A stretch of DNA of 64,000 nucleotides from Protonemura montana (Eukaryota; Arthropoda; Insecta; Plecoptera; Nemouridae), in NCBI GenBank assembly GCA_947568835.1, contig OX387605.1, positions 6,076,001 through 6,140,000 on the forward strand, read 5' to 3'. The notes under the pieces were generated by a model, which saw only the letters and a list, made by a program, of their open reading frames with translations, was not told the origin of the DNA and did not search any database. How positions within the stretch are numbered: position 1 is the stretch's first letter; every line of letters starts with the position of its first letter. Positions 38,850 through 51,054 of this stretch are shown in pieces. A program made the position numbers and the translations under genes.

Positions 38850-41800
38850 TATCCCCCACGAAGTGCGTGCTTTTCGCACAAAAATGTATTGTTGCAGAAT
38901 CAATGGATTCAAATTCCATGAGTATGCACGAGTTGGTCAATGTTTTATAATTGTTAATCCCGACTCCTACAAGATATTATTGTGCATCTGCAGGTGAAGT
39001 TCACCTTTATACTCACGCACGTTTGACTGAGTTTTTTCGTTGTCTTTCTCGCTAGGTGGAAACCGAGGACGTACGACTGCAGGTTGAATTATTCCAGTAC
39101 GCGCCATATCACTCAGGAGGTTAGCATGATTTATTACGAAAACCTCGGCTGGCGTCACCTCCATTTTCCCGGAAAGTAGGGGATGAAAGCCCACCCTGAG
39201 TAACGAGCTGTTGTAGAGGAAGAATGTTTGGGAATTTTTTTCAGCCCCGATGCGGCACGCCCTCTGATAGTCACGCTGCCAACTATTTACAAACAAATCC
39301 AGAAATGTATGCCAGAAAGTATCGGGAGAGCAGCTGGAATGCTTCGGAGGCCTTTATATCCAGACTAATTGAAAGGAAGCCAATTATTTACCCGACAACG
39401 CGAGATACAAAAAAATAATTACATGTGAGCTGGTTGATTCTATAATCTATCCTCCTCCGAAACTAAACATAAGCTCGAAGTCTGTCGGGGAGAACTGGAA
39501 AGCTAGTAATTGTTATTAAAAATGTTCCCATTTGAAAAGTGACGTGTTTTGGGATGCGAGATTAATTTGGTAGAGCGCTCCGTTTGTCGCGCGCGAGGAT
39601 GAAAGAGACGATTAACAAAAATGTGTTGCATTTTCGTATTAATAATGTTGAGGGGTGGAACGCCAGGCTTTTCTTTGCTTTTGGTAGAACGCTGGCACCC
39701 CTCCGCTGTGTTGCTTCCATGAGAAAATGTTATTTATCAAAAGACGATCACTCTAATAACTAAGTAATAACGTGAATGGATCACAGGAAGTTGGTGGAAT
39801 GAAGAGGGTAAGGAATGTATAGAGGAAGGATTGGGCCATTATGAAATAAGCATCCTTTCTTTCCGACGCCCGACGAGTACCTACCTTCACGTCGTAACGA
39901 GATTATTGTCACGAATTTCAAGTAAAAACCCAGCATGACTTCAGAAACTTGTGTAAGAAAAGGTGTGAGGTAACGACCAAAAGAATTAATGACCAGGATG
40001 GGAGAAAATAATCGGGACTCTGACTTGGAATGAAAATGAACGATGACGCCGAGTTTTGTTTGAGCGAAGAGCGGGGAATTTGATAGATAGGTGAATTAGC
40101 AGCTCTTTCCTGTGACACGAATTAGGGCGGGCCACCGTTGAAATTCAGGTTGAGACGTCAGCTCTGAAGCGAAGATGGAACTTGTTGTCTACAACTTTGA
40201 TTATTCCTATAAAACTCGTTTTAATTACAGATATTCGTTTAAAATTAGAGTGCATCAAATTGATTCTAATTTCTGCTTCTCAGAGCGTCACTCCATCAGA
40301 TTTAATTACTGTTTGACGCAATTCAGTGTGATTTAATTCCGCAAATGTACATTTCCTTGAAGACATCTTAACCCAGACGACCTGCATTTACAGATGCGGG
40401 GGCGCTCTAAAACAAGGAGGCCCAAGAAATAAAATCACCGCGATTTTCTCAAAGTAGATTCCACGTCGAATTCGATTTACCCCAGATTGCTGCAATTCAA
40501 CTCTTTCGCTCTCGGCGCGTAGCCCATAGCACTGTGTACAGCCAAGTGCGTATTGTTGCGCGTAGAGTCCTTGACAAGGCAACTCGATCACCACCCGCCT
40601 CACGCATTACCTCCTGGCACGCACATGCCACGCACAATGGTGCGTACGCGCTACGTGCACTCACACACTTTTGCGCGTATCCGGCACCCCGACCATAAGT
40701 CGGTGGTGCCTTCATGAAGGTGATCACGTAATCGGTATGATGCATCTTAGGCACTTCAAGGAAGACACTCTAATACTTTCATGAATGTTCGAATCAGAGG
40801 AAAGCGCCATTTTTCAGTTGCGTTTCGGCCCAGTAATGGGCTAAAAATCAATTACTTGTGCTGGTAAATAATTGCGTTTATACTTCACCGGTTTGCAACG
40901 AGCTGAACAATCAAAATCAAATATCGATTGATTGCTTTTTAGATTAATCGGTGCTCAGTGAGGTGTAAAACGGGCGATAGCTGATTTTTATGGTTTCAAT
41001 TTAATAAACGGGTTGGATGATGTAATAAACGAAAATATATCTTTTTATCGGTAAAATATCATATATTGGACCGCCTCATTTTTATAGAATCTGATGGATT
41101 GTTGAATATCTCATAGAATATCTATCCGACATCTTTCCACGTGATAGATCTTCGTTCCAGCATCTTATTTCTCAATCAATCAATTCACGCCCAATATCAC
41201 AACACTTTGATCGCCGAATTGAACAATCTGATCGATCTGACAGTTATGTTAATCAGGTTAAAAATTGCTTCGCGATTGAGATTTGTCCAGCTTTGGAGGA
41301 CGCTTTCAGCTCGCATTGATCGCCAGCTCCACCCCTCGATAAAATTGGCAACTAAGACACGGTTAGGGCGGGGACGGGCAGTAATTCGCGACATCGCTAG
41401 CATTATTGCACAGTATGCGCTCACACTAAGCCATGGCACTGTCTCGATCTCTGCTTCTCATTACGTGTCTTTGTGTTTGGCGGCTCACGAGTGACTTGCA
41501 CACACCCTTATCAAGGGTAATCCCACATGCAGCGTCCGATCTGGCGGATTTATACTCGGTACACCCCTCGCATCTTCGAGTCTCTATGCTGACACTGCGA
41601 TAAGATTGCGATCGGACTCCAGGAAATGCTTTCCAACACGATTTCCAGTTACCGAATCAAATCCTACGTATACACTATTTTAAATAAAACTATCGTTATA
41701 AAAGTGCTAGGTGCATGTACCTTGGCGCAAGTTAGACTGGTAACATGCAACTTAATATAGATGATATTATAGGTTATTTTTCTACTGTGAAAACACCTTT

Positions 41801-44800
41801 GATCGCATGATGAAGTAGATTAAGGGAGCCAACCTCTTCATGATGAAACGATCTACTTTTCTGGGCGCTACATGCGATGTCAAACTGAGATTAAAACTAA
41901 ATCAGGCCTAATTCTTTTAAACGCGATCAGCGTCGCATTACATTCCGAAAAAGAATATAAAAAAGTTGCACTTTTTAGAAGGTTGCCGTTTGATCACCGC
42001 CCAAACTAAGCTGAAATTTTAAAATTGAATCGATCGATCTGGGACTTGATCCTGTAAGCAAATGCATTCCACTTTCGAGTTAGCTTCATTTCGAATGGTT
42101 TTCCATCCATTTATATGAAGTAGATGAGTGGAAAATACATCCTTTTTAGCTCCATCACAAGTTCCAAGGTTATACATATCCTCTTTTAACAATAATTCAC
42201 GTTCAAAGGGCTGGGGTATCAATATTCTTAGGTAGATTTAGTGAAAATTATTTTCCAACCAAATCAGAGTTTCCCGGGCGTGGAATTGTAACAAATTAAG
42301 TCCCCGCAGGCGAGTGATGAGTTTTGATCCCACCTCGTCAGCACATCTCTGTCAATCACGTGTGATTTGATAGCAGATTGATTTCCTGTGAAACGCGCTT
42401 TGCTTTTACCAGCGTACGAATCCGCGGCATAATCAACCAGAAGCCAGCGTCATCTGAGATGCCGTCTCGTAAAGTTGGCTACCCGACGAATTTATGTCGG
42501 CCATCGATTTAACGAGTTATAGAAGCTGAAAAATGATCAAATCTTGAGCTGAGAAATTTAACGAGTTTAGTGAAAAGTTTCCATGTAGATTGATTTCCCT
42601 TTTTGCTGCGAAGTTCACGCTGTCGACACGACGGGGTTGCTATCGGTTTCCTATCCATGTATGTCGTCAAGTCTTCGCTGCAGGAACGGAGGAGGTTATG
42701 AAAAATATTGAAGAGGTTTCGTCTCGCCGATTGAAATAGTAAAATTTTAACGTTAAATTTAGATCAATTAAGTTGTGTTACTGTAAGAGGTGTCGTGCCC
42801 CGCCCAGGATTTTAATTTTCATTCGTTTTGGCAAACTGCGGAAGATGAAAAAAATGGAAATCTTGTATATGTAATTGAGATAAAGATTTTAAATTTACTT
42901 TTCAGTTGGTCGAAATTACGAGTGATTACAAATCTAGGAAAAAAAAATGTATTTCACACATTCAAGGCTTGGAAACATTTCACGAATTCACTTCAGCAAT
43001 CATTCTAGAGCGCTTTTAAATGTAGAGAAATGTAGCCAGCCTATTATTACACACTAAGAGCAATTAACGCAAAGTACTTACAATATTTAAGACTTTGTTT
43101 AATAATTACAAGTGAGTGGTGCAGTATGATTTAAAAGTGGATACAAATTCTGAAATACACTTTGGATTTTACGAGAAAGTTTGGAGCCTATGCAACCCAT
43201 TCTTCGCCTGTACTCAGCTGGATGCCTAACTTGCAGGCAGACAAAGTGCTCGTAAAGAAAAAATAGAGAGAAGACGCTTCGACCGAAGAAAGTACAATAA
43301 ACTTGACTTGCACTCCCCATTAAGTGGAATTTAGCTTCAGATTCTGCTCGCATACAAAACTATAAAATATCCCACCCCCAACCCAATCCAAGGAACCATC
43401 TGAGAGCGATTCGCATTCAATTGCAGAGGAGAGAGAGAGACGAGACGAGACGATAGCGGCACTGTGAGCAGCGAATACGACGCCAAATTTTATTGATGCA
43501 AGACAGACGGTATTTATGACATTGTCTTTTTAACTCTAGCTCAATTTCAATTAATAGTTGAACACAAACCTTCCGAATTAGGAGAAAAGCAATTATAAAT
43601 TAGCCAACAAAAACCTTAACCGCCACTGATGTGTGCGTGTTGCTCGGATTAAATGCAAGAACTGAAACATTTTGACGTTTTAAGTTTTCAAAAAATCGCC
43701 ACTTGTCTTCTGGAATCAGGTTCCATTTGGACAAAACCTGTGACATCGGTGGAAATGAGCAAGACGCATTGCCCGCCTGTTGACGTCGGGAATATTAATC
43801 GGAGCAGGGAAGTGCCGATGAATGTGATTCGACTAATACCAGACGCGAAAAACACGCCATAAATTGGCGACCAAATGCCCGCAAATCGGTGGTAGCCGAA
43901 GAAAGGTGTTCGGCGAGTGGCATGCCTTGTACTTATTAGGAAGCACAGTAAATATTTCGCTAATTTGCAACAGACAAAGAGAATACTAAACGTTAAAATA
44001 CATCTCGCGGGGAGACAAAATTAAATTTGAGAAACTGCGTGAATGGTTCTTTTTCACAATGCAAAACGCACAAAAGGGCATCAAAGGAAAGACTAAAATT
44101 TAAACGACGTTTAATGACTTTAAAAAATAATAATTCGTTAATAATTCATATACACAAAAGGGACGACCTTTTGACATGAACGCAAGAGTGACAATTGCGA
44201 CATTTTATAATCCGGCTTCTCTGTTTGCTTCTTCGTTTGGCGCAAATTGAAAGCCAAGTTTCAATTAAATTAATTGTGTTTTACATTTTAGTTCTTTTAG
44301 AACAGTTTTTCTTTCAAAGAAAATTAATTTTCTTATACACTCATTAACAAAGAGAGAATCAAGAAAATTGAAGTCGTCGCTTTTCTCATCCGATGCTTGT
44401 GAAGTTGTCCTGTTTACTTTGAAAGCCAGCAACCGCTAATTGAAGACTCACAAGTCTCCATCCGCACAAGTGAGACTTGCAACAAAGTCCAAAGTAGTCA
44501 GCCCTTTAAAATAGGCTTCATTAGGAGAGCGATTCAAAACGGCCTACTCGGAACAAAACGACCGACGACCCTGTCGAGAGACGAGGGAGAGTGAAATGGA
44601 GCAGTGCCGGGCCAGAGTATAAAGTTGCACAATCAGACCCATGCAAGGAACTATGGGGTAGCGGGCGAGGGCTTTCGATGGAATCAGATGAAATCCGTCC
44701 GGATATTAGTTTATAGGTCGCCTCGGGGGCGAGAACTCGTCCGAATGGAGACGAGGACAAAGTTTGGACGCTTTTATAGGGGTCGGCGGCGGCTGGGTAA

Positions 44801-46875
44801 CCACCACCCGCCGACGAAGCAGAGGAATGCTATTTTTGATTGCGCGTCGTAGGCATATCGAAGTTAGCACATGCGGAAAATGCCTCAAGGTTTCAGAACC
44901 ATTATCTACTCGCCTTCCTGCCACCCTTCATGTGTCCACTGCGACTGCGCGATAGGAGCCTGAATACAACGTAACAAGTTGAAATAGTGTCACTTGATTC
45001 AGATCTCATTTGTCATGTTTGCGATATCGTTCATTTGGTCGACTTTAAAAAATTGTAGATACAGTTTGAGTGGTCAGTGCACATTATATCGCCCCTTGTC
45101 CCTTACCCAATGGGTCAACATCTTTCCAACAGATTTAAAATTCCATTTCTAACCATACCTGTCAAGTGAAGTCCATGCATTGACATGGCCAAGCAATTAT
45201 TTGAACACTGTCAACGTCGATATCAAGCCTAAAAAAGACGCGTTCCTTAGCGTTTTTCGTTGCCATTTTCTGTGTCCGAGTATTTGACGTTACGTTGTTA
45301 TACCCGCAAGCATCGGGCTTTGACTGTTCAAAAACCAAGCAAATATATTTCGTTTAGCTCAACTCTTTGTGATCGAGCAAACAAGATGAAAAGATTCATG
45401 ATCTTTAGCGTTGGGCGCTGGTGGACTTCGGCAAACAGAAGAGAACCGAGAAAACTGGATAACTCTATTTTGTTCCTCCAAATTTGCAAGCTTTGCCAAA
45501 AAGAAAATAAAACACAAAGACAGCGGCCCATCCCTTTCAATTTCCAGTATGTTTCGAACGAAAATTGCATCAAACTTTAATGTAATTTCTTTAATATGAT
45601 TATGGATGAGGAAATCTGTTAGTGTTTTCAAAAAGAAAGAATGCTAGCTTCACTGCCAAAGAGCTCTTCCAAGCCCATCTGACCTCGTCCATAAAAACGG
45701 GACATCCCTTTAACGCTAAGCTCCATCTTCATTAGACTCACTCTTATTGGCTTATCTCATTCCCATGAGGTTTCAGATGACATTGGCTGCTATCCAAATG
45801 ATGATTTTACTTTTCCCAGCCTTTTCTTGTAGTAATAAAACTGAAGTTTGCCTGCAGCATTTTACCTGTCTGAGGCGACTTTTAAGATTATCCATCCCAA
45901 TGCATCCCGTTTGGGGAAAAACATAAAAATAATATTCTATTCGCAGCAACATTTCCATAAAATCGTTCACGTATCCGGCGGTTGAAAAGTTGGGCGAGTG
46001 GATGTCAGGCAGTACTTTATCACGTGTCCCTAGACATGCCGTAGTTGCTCCAACCATCAATCACTCTGCTTCGGTTTGTTTCGACATTTTTAAACAACCG
46101 TTAGAAAAGACAATGCGAAAATATCATCGGTGTGCAATGCGCCCATGATTTGTTGCAGCTGCATTTGCAATATGTGACCTAAATTGAATGCAATTTTCCG
46201 TGAACCAGATGATGCACTCTGTAGAGAGTGCACTATGTAATGCATTTCGCGTCCAATTGTTGCTAGTTGATATGATCTGCTTCCAGTTTGAGACAACGGT
46301 TAATAACTCTTTTCCAATACCTCTTTGGAATTAAACAATTATTTTCTCAGAATCATGATTCTGATTCAGAATTCAGACAGTTGCACAAATAAATGAGTTG
46401 CAATTTTTCAATCTATTGTCACTTTTCACAAGTCTCCATGGTTTTTTTTCTTCCAATCCGTATCAGCACTGGTCTAACCCAGTGAACATTTCAATGCAGA
46501 TTGAAGATATGAATAGTGCATGTACACGCTGCGTTTGAGACAAAACTGCAAAGTGGTACTGTTCTTGACAATGACAGTAAAACAGAAAAAAAAAACGCTT
46601 AAAGATGGATTACTTTATATCATAAAAAATAAAAGATATTTTTCGAAATCATTGAATCGCAATTTGATTTAATACGAACCCATTTCAACCACATATAAAT
46701 TATACCAAAGTGCCGCAACTATTGCCAAAAACTGTCGTTCGCAAAAATTGGCAATTGCTTCATATAGTAATCTTTTACGTAGGCGGGTGGCTGCGTTCGT
46801 GGATTCAGAGCTCTGTGGTATAAATTTGCCCTTTCTCCCGCGCGGGTTCCGCGGCCCAAAACGAGACGGCGACGA

Positions 46876-46900
46876 CCCCCCCCCCCCCCCCCCCCCCCCC
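46876..46900 (+). repeat. Poly-C tract, 25 bases
   Basis: An uninterrupted run of 25 C, the longest in the window. It creates a false polyproline or polyglycine in overlapping frames. Confidence 0.95.
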
Positions 46901-48886
46901 ATTTTGGGGGTCTATGGACTAGGTGCACGGACAAGGATTGAGACTTTGCCCGCCAAATTCGGTTATCGCTTTCACACTTGGCTGGCCATCCACTCCGCAG
47001 CTTCCACGACCTTTTCCATACTCAATCATTCCGCCGCTTTTCTTCCCAATCTCTCTCACTTCCTCTCAGCAGCTCTTTCGCTCTCGAGCGTTCACGTTTT
47101 CGAATATTATCGGTTGTGGATCCTTTCTTTTAGCGCGAACAATTTTCTATGTGCTTTTATATCTTAAGTAGCTTAACCGCAAAAATAAAATAAAAAGATC
47201 TTCCAAGAGAAGACGCGAGAGATTGGTTACTTTGGAAAATTGAAAGAAAGCCTTTGGATTCTCAGAGTGGTCAATTGACGAAATGAACAAATTTCAGCTT
47301 GTCCCTGCACATTACTCGGTAGTCGTCGCTTCGTGCTAACTTGTCTTGTTTGACTGTAGACATATCCGTTTCTGCTTTCAAGTACGGACCCGTTGGTGCT
47401 CGTGCTTGAAACTTAATACACCACCACTCGCTAGAATCACTTCCTACGAATCGCAGACTAGCACGTTGCTTTTTCCAAAACAACACAGAAAAAAACGCGA
47501 TCTCGGTGAAACGAGGCATCACCCCGCGAGAATCTTTTGAAAGTTCTCTCCTTTAGTGAATCGAAACCTTTATCTTCAAACTTCAATCGGAGCTTTTCAA
47601 GAGAATTTCAATTCATCCTCCACCTGAGCAGTAGCTTCTACAATTCGCTGGCCGCCATCAGAACGATCCGGCTTGCTCTCGGTTTTCCTATTCATGTAAT
47701 CATAATAAATAATAACAAAAACAATACAATTTATAAGAAGATGCAAATCAAACATCATAAAACTTATAGTTTCACCATCAAATTATAATTTAGCGACTCC
47801 CGAAATTGGCTTTCCATTTAAAGCCGCAAAGGGATTGAGAAATAACGACGCTCGGCTGCGTTTTTTGACTTGAATTGATGATAAGAAGTTTCCGAAATAA
47901 GCTAAGATTATCTTCACTCTGTAGTGTGGAGGGTTCGGCAAGGACAAGACGGGGTCGGGAAGGCTTTCGTCCACCCAGCTCTAGCACCGCGGCGCCTCTG
48001 CCCCGGCGTCGTCATGGCAACAATTGCTTGTCGCCTAGCTGCACTTCTTGTCCCCGTTTTTTGGTCGACCCGGGTTGCCCCGACACCACCCTTTGACCCC
48101 CGCGCGGTGAATAGCGTAAGGAAATCACGAGCCGCGTGCGTGCCACACTAAAATGTTGTGCATCATTATAAGCAACCCCTCAACTGTTCGGGGTAAATAA
48201 GCTTAGCACCCAACGCGTACGGCGTAAGCTTGTGTTGGTTTTCGCTCGAACTTTTCATGCCATTAGTATTGGTGGTGCATGCACAAAGTAATGTTGCAGA
48301 GTTTTCGCTGATAAAAAGCGGATTTTCTTTTAAAGTTTGAATCTGATTTATAAACCTTTGAATTAATGCGCCACCACATCAATCAACCACGTAATCTTAT
48401 GTATGCCATGAAATAAATATAAAAGGCTTTTGCTTTTTTAAGAACTGTGGAACATTATATGTGTACTATTTTAATTTTTGAATTCTTTCTGACTTGTAGC
48501 TTGATAAAATGTGGGATATCAACTTAATTCTGCGTTATTTTTATGCCATAGCTTTTCAATATAAACCATGTTTCATTGTACTTGCTTTCAAATATTTCTA
48601 ATTTTCCCTCGCTACCTGATAAACGAGCGACTCCCGCCGTCATACCTGTGCCTTTACAATGAGTGATAACAGAATATCGGCAAATCTGACAGTTCTGAAG
48701 TCCGCATTAAAAACAAATCAAGTCACTGCGTGCTCGGTTCAGAGCTTGCCGCTCTTTTGTTTCGTTAAAAACTTTGCAAAACATTTTTTTTCGCGTTATA
48801 AAATGATCGATTTTACTAATTAATTTTGACTTAGTAGGTACACAGTCTGTTATTTGCTCAAACGATAGCTTCAGAGAGAGAGAAAA

Positions 48887-48944
48887 ATGAATTCCCGCAG
48901 GCATATGTCCATTTGCGTGGTTTTCGTGTGCCTAGCAGCAGTAA
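48887..48944 (+). CDS. Two-Ig-domain type I membrane protein, exon 1 (signal peptide)
   Basis: The ATG at 48887 sits in the context aaaaATGA and encodes MNSRRHMSICVVFVCLAAV, a typical signal peptide with a basic n-region and a hydrophobic core. Two overlapping donors occur in gtaagtaagt, at 48941 and 48945. Only the second leaves one base (phase 1), which is what exon 2 needs, so the exon is taken to end at 48944. Cleavage is likely after Ala or Ser near residues 18-20. The joined model of six exons is 954 bases, or 317 residues plus stop, with every intron in phase 1. I cannot name the protein or a close relative. Confidence 0.75.
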
Positions 48945-49466
48945 GTAAGTACAGAACATTCAAATTATGATCACTCTTCGTACAATAGCCTAAGCAAAAC
49001 TTGGCAATATTGCGAAGGTTTGAAGGCTCTTCAAAGTGTGGATCATGCAAGGCAGAGATAAGAAAAAGTAATGACTTGAAATTATCAGATATTTCTAGAC
49101 GTGAATATCAGCGTTAAAAGAACTCTAATATTCGTGACTTATTTAATCTAGAAATTCACCCTTAAATGAACCATATTTTTAGCAAATGCATGCAAATATA
49201 AACCTAAAGCCTTAGGTGGACATAACTGTCACTTTTAAGGGTTGAAGATGAGTTATCAGATTATTTAAGCGTCTGGAACAACAGAACGTGGATATTGAAG
49301 AAAGCCTCGAGTTGGAATGGTAATTTACCTACCATAAATTATATATTTCTTGTAGATCAGTTGTTGCAATGGAAGGAACCCATATAAAATTCAGAGGAAA
49401 TATTAGAACAATTGATCAAACTCTTGCTGATCCTTGAAATACCAAAATCACTTTTTGTGTCCATAG
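48945..49466 (+). other. Intron 1 of the Ig-protein gene
   Basis: It runs from gtaagtac to ttttgtgtccatag, phase 1, 522 bases. It is AT-rich, with no repeat or frame of note apart from an open read-through into exon 2 from about 49412. Confidence 0.65.
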
Positions 49467-49832
49467 GCTCAACGATTTACCCGAAGAAGGCTGAGAGACG
49501 AGTCAACAGCAACGTCCAAGTGACCTGTGGTTGGCAAGACAGCGAACCGCTCACCGACTGTGAGTTTAAGATCTGGCTCGAGTACGACGACTTCCACGAG
49601 GAGGGCCTCTTCCTAAACCTGACCCAGAGTCACGCTTCGGGAGAGATTAGTATGGTCGTTGATGACAGATTGCAGTTCTGGGCGGCGTATTTGGGTCATG
49701 GTCTGGGCCACGGCGAGTGCGGTGTGAATATGACCGCGTTGTCCCACGGAAGATATTTCGTGGCATGCGGCGTGAAAAAAGAGGGTAGCGATTGGGACGT
49801 AGACACCATGGCTCTAGTCGTCCACGATACCC
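49467..49832 (+). CDS. Ig-protein exon 2: first Ig-like domain
   Basis: It encodes residues 21-141. The domain pattern is strand B VQVTC (Cys40), a second cysteine in LTDCEF (Cys51), then GECGVNM (Cys104) and strand F GRYFVAC (Cys120). Cys40-Cys120 is the canonical Ig disulfide. Cys51-Cys104 would be an extra bond of the kind seen in some arthropod V-like domains. Two N-glycosylation sequons are visible (NLT, NMT). The acceptor is tgtccatag and the donor is CCC|gtgagt, phase 1 at both ends, as expected for a shuffled extracellular module. Tyr-x-x-x-Cys in place of the usual Tyr-x-Cys is a mild deviation. The role is inferred as binding or adhesion at the cell surface; the ligand is unknown. 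Confidence 0.82.
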
Positions 49833-49862
49833 GTGAGTAGCTGTCTTCTACCTCAAATTTGG

Positions 49863-49932
49863 ACCAATTGCATTTGTATTGGATTGCATTTGCAATTGTA
49901 TGCATTTGCATTTGTATTGCATTGCATTTGTA
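49863..49932 (+). repeat. Imperfect GCATTTGTATT minisatellite in intron 2 of the Ig gene
   Basis: About six irregular copies of a gcattTGtatt-like unit lie just after the exon 2 donor. It fills most of the first half of the 177-base intron. No function is apparent. Confidence 0.6.
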
Positions 49933-50009
49933 GTCTGCGATTCCATTTCTGGTTGACAATCTTTTGAAATTGAAAGACGGCTCATTAAAAAAGTGTGCTT
50001 GTTCGCCAG

Positions 50010-50336
50010 TGGTCGCGGAGACTACAGACAACGCACAACGGGATTTCGAAAGTTTCGCCCTGCATGAGAAAGAGACCAGCAACCCACTGCAGTTCTCTGC
50101 CCCCGAACCAATTCACGCGTGTCAACTGTTCCTGCCGCACTATCGGCCACTAACTCTGACCTCTAAAAACCCCACGGCGGCGACCCTTTGGTACCAAGCG
50201 GCGCTGGAGGGGGGCAACTGTTCGGTGACGCTGCTCGACGTCGAGCGGAGGGCGACCGGGGTCATTTGGTGCCTATACCAAGAGCGAAGCGACGCCGAAT
50301 GGAAGGCGTTTGATCCAATAGTCATCGACATAAAGG
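50010..50336 (+). CDS. Ig-protein exon 3: second, atypical Ig-like domain
   Basis: It encodes residues 143-250, with acceptor cttgttcgccag and donor AAGG|gtgcgt, phase 1 at both ends. The cysteines are Cys179 (IHACQLF), Cys212 (GGNCSVTLLDV) and Cys229 (ATGVIWC, strand F). The order mirrors domain 1 (CEF, GECGV, then strand F), so Cys179-Cys212 probably correspond to the extra bond. The strand-B cysteine expected about eleven residues before Cys179 is missing, so Cys229 has no obvious partner. NCS is a possible glycosylation sequon. The exon is GC-richer than the surrounding introns, which supports coding status. Confidence 0.8.
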
Positions 50337-50496
50337 GTGCGTTGCCTGGTGCAGATGCGCCGACGAAGTTAAGACTTATCTTTCGATGACCGGATTGGTT
50401 AAGGATCCAAAAGATAAGATATGATAAGGGATCAACAGTCAATCGTAGAAAAATCATATCAGCAACTGTTCTGATATGTTTTTCGGTTTTGCTCTG

Positions 50497-50590
50497 TGTT
50501 GAAGAGGTTTACGGCCCGAAAGGGTCTAACGTCTCGACGTTTTGACTAGGCACGGCTCGTCATCTTCAGGAGAATCTTCAGGAGGAGAAA
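50497..50590 (-). mobile_element. Penelope-like retroelement fragment with degenerate hammerhead-type core
   Basis: It lies in intron 3 of the Ig gene. Read on the minus strand it gives CTGAAGA, a stem TGAC/GTCA around a 12-base loop, then AAAACGTCGAGACG. This has the layout of the hammerhead core (CUGANGA, helix II, GAAA) known from terminal repeats of Penelope-like elements. The invariant G after helix II is A here, so it is probably inactive. The string gtctcgacgtttt...tcatcttcagg is a familiar repeat motif in animal genomes. The call is from recall, not a search. Confidence 0.45.
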
Positions 50591-50721
50591 AACATCATAA
50601 CATCAAACCATGGCTCTGAAAACAACCACTCAAATATCAGCAACTCTCTAAAATCTCTTATAAAATATCTACATGCGAATAAGATAATGTACAAAATAGC
50701 AACTATTTTTCTCCATTTCAG

Positions 50722-50835
50722 CCTCGTCCAGGGGTAGTTTCGTTTACGCCATACTTATACTTTTCTTCATCGCGAGCATTCTGTATGTTTGCTTCAAGAA
50801 CGGGTGCCGGATTCTCTTTAGAAGTTGTATTCGAG
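50722..50835 (+). CDS. Ig-protein exon 4: transmembrane helix
   Basis: It encodes residues 252-288. A clear hydrophobic helix runs from about Phe257 to Phe275 (FVYAILILFFIASILYVCF). It is followed by a basic, cysteine-bearing juxtamembrane stretch (KNGCRILFRSCIR), a standard stop-transfer pattern with possible palmitoylation at Cys274, Cys279 or Cys286. The acceptor is ctccatttcag and the donor is CGAG|gtaagc, phase 1 at both ends. It makes the protein type I: signal peptide, two extracellular Ig-like domains, one helix, short cytoplasmic tail. Confidence 0.8.
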
Positions 50836-50985
50836 GTAAGCAAACGCCTTACGGGGTCATTTTAAGCAGACTTTATAGATGGGCATTGAGTTCGGACTGC
50901 TTTTCTTGGGAAATATAACTAAATATAATGTCAACCAACGGGATATTTATATAATACACATTTGGATATTCTTTATTCAATTTAG

Positions 50986-51054
50986 GTAACGGCGCCAACA
51001 TAACAACTTTTCAGCACTTCCCATACGAAGAGCAATTCTACGAATTCGATGAAA
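50986..51054 (+). CDS. Ig-protein exon 5: cytoplasmic tail
   Basis: It encodes residues 290-311 (GNGANITTF, then PYEEQFYEFDE across the junctions), an acidic tail with two tyrosines. YEEQ fits the loose YxxQ docking pattern, but this is only a motif match. The acceptor is ttcaatttag and the donor is GAAA|gtgagt. If the donor is not used, the frame reads SEYP and stops at 51066-51068, giving a slightly different C-terminus by intron retention. Confidence 0.72.

Larger units (their letters stand above)
22247..48886. other. 26.6 kb without a supported gene
   Basis: This stretch lies between the prickle promoter and the Ig-protein gene. It is intergenic, or intronic if the 57-kb first exon belongs to prickle. 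Named contents are tRNA-like fragments at 30249, 33213 and 35319, poly-C tracts at 38833 and 46876, a (CG)6 run at 34189, and a 172-codon frame at 33695. Other frames are short and lack domain, codon or splice support. I see no gene in it. Confidence 0.55.

Noticed and set aside
38698..38940. Gly-rich minus-strand frames
   Set aside because: The glycine run is the 17-base poly-C tract; no other coding signal.
41141..41494. 117-codon plus-strand frame
   Set aside because: No domain, overlapped by an equally long minus-strand frame, no splice support.
46748..47167. 139-codon plus-strand frame with polyproline
   Set aside because: The polyproline is the 25-base poly-C run read in frame; the rest has no domain or splice support, and two minus-strand frames over it are equally artefactual.
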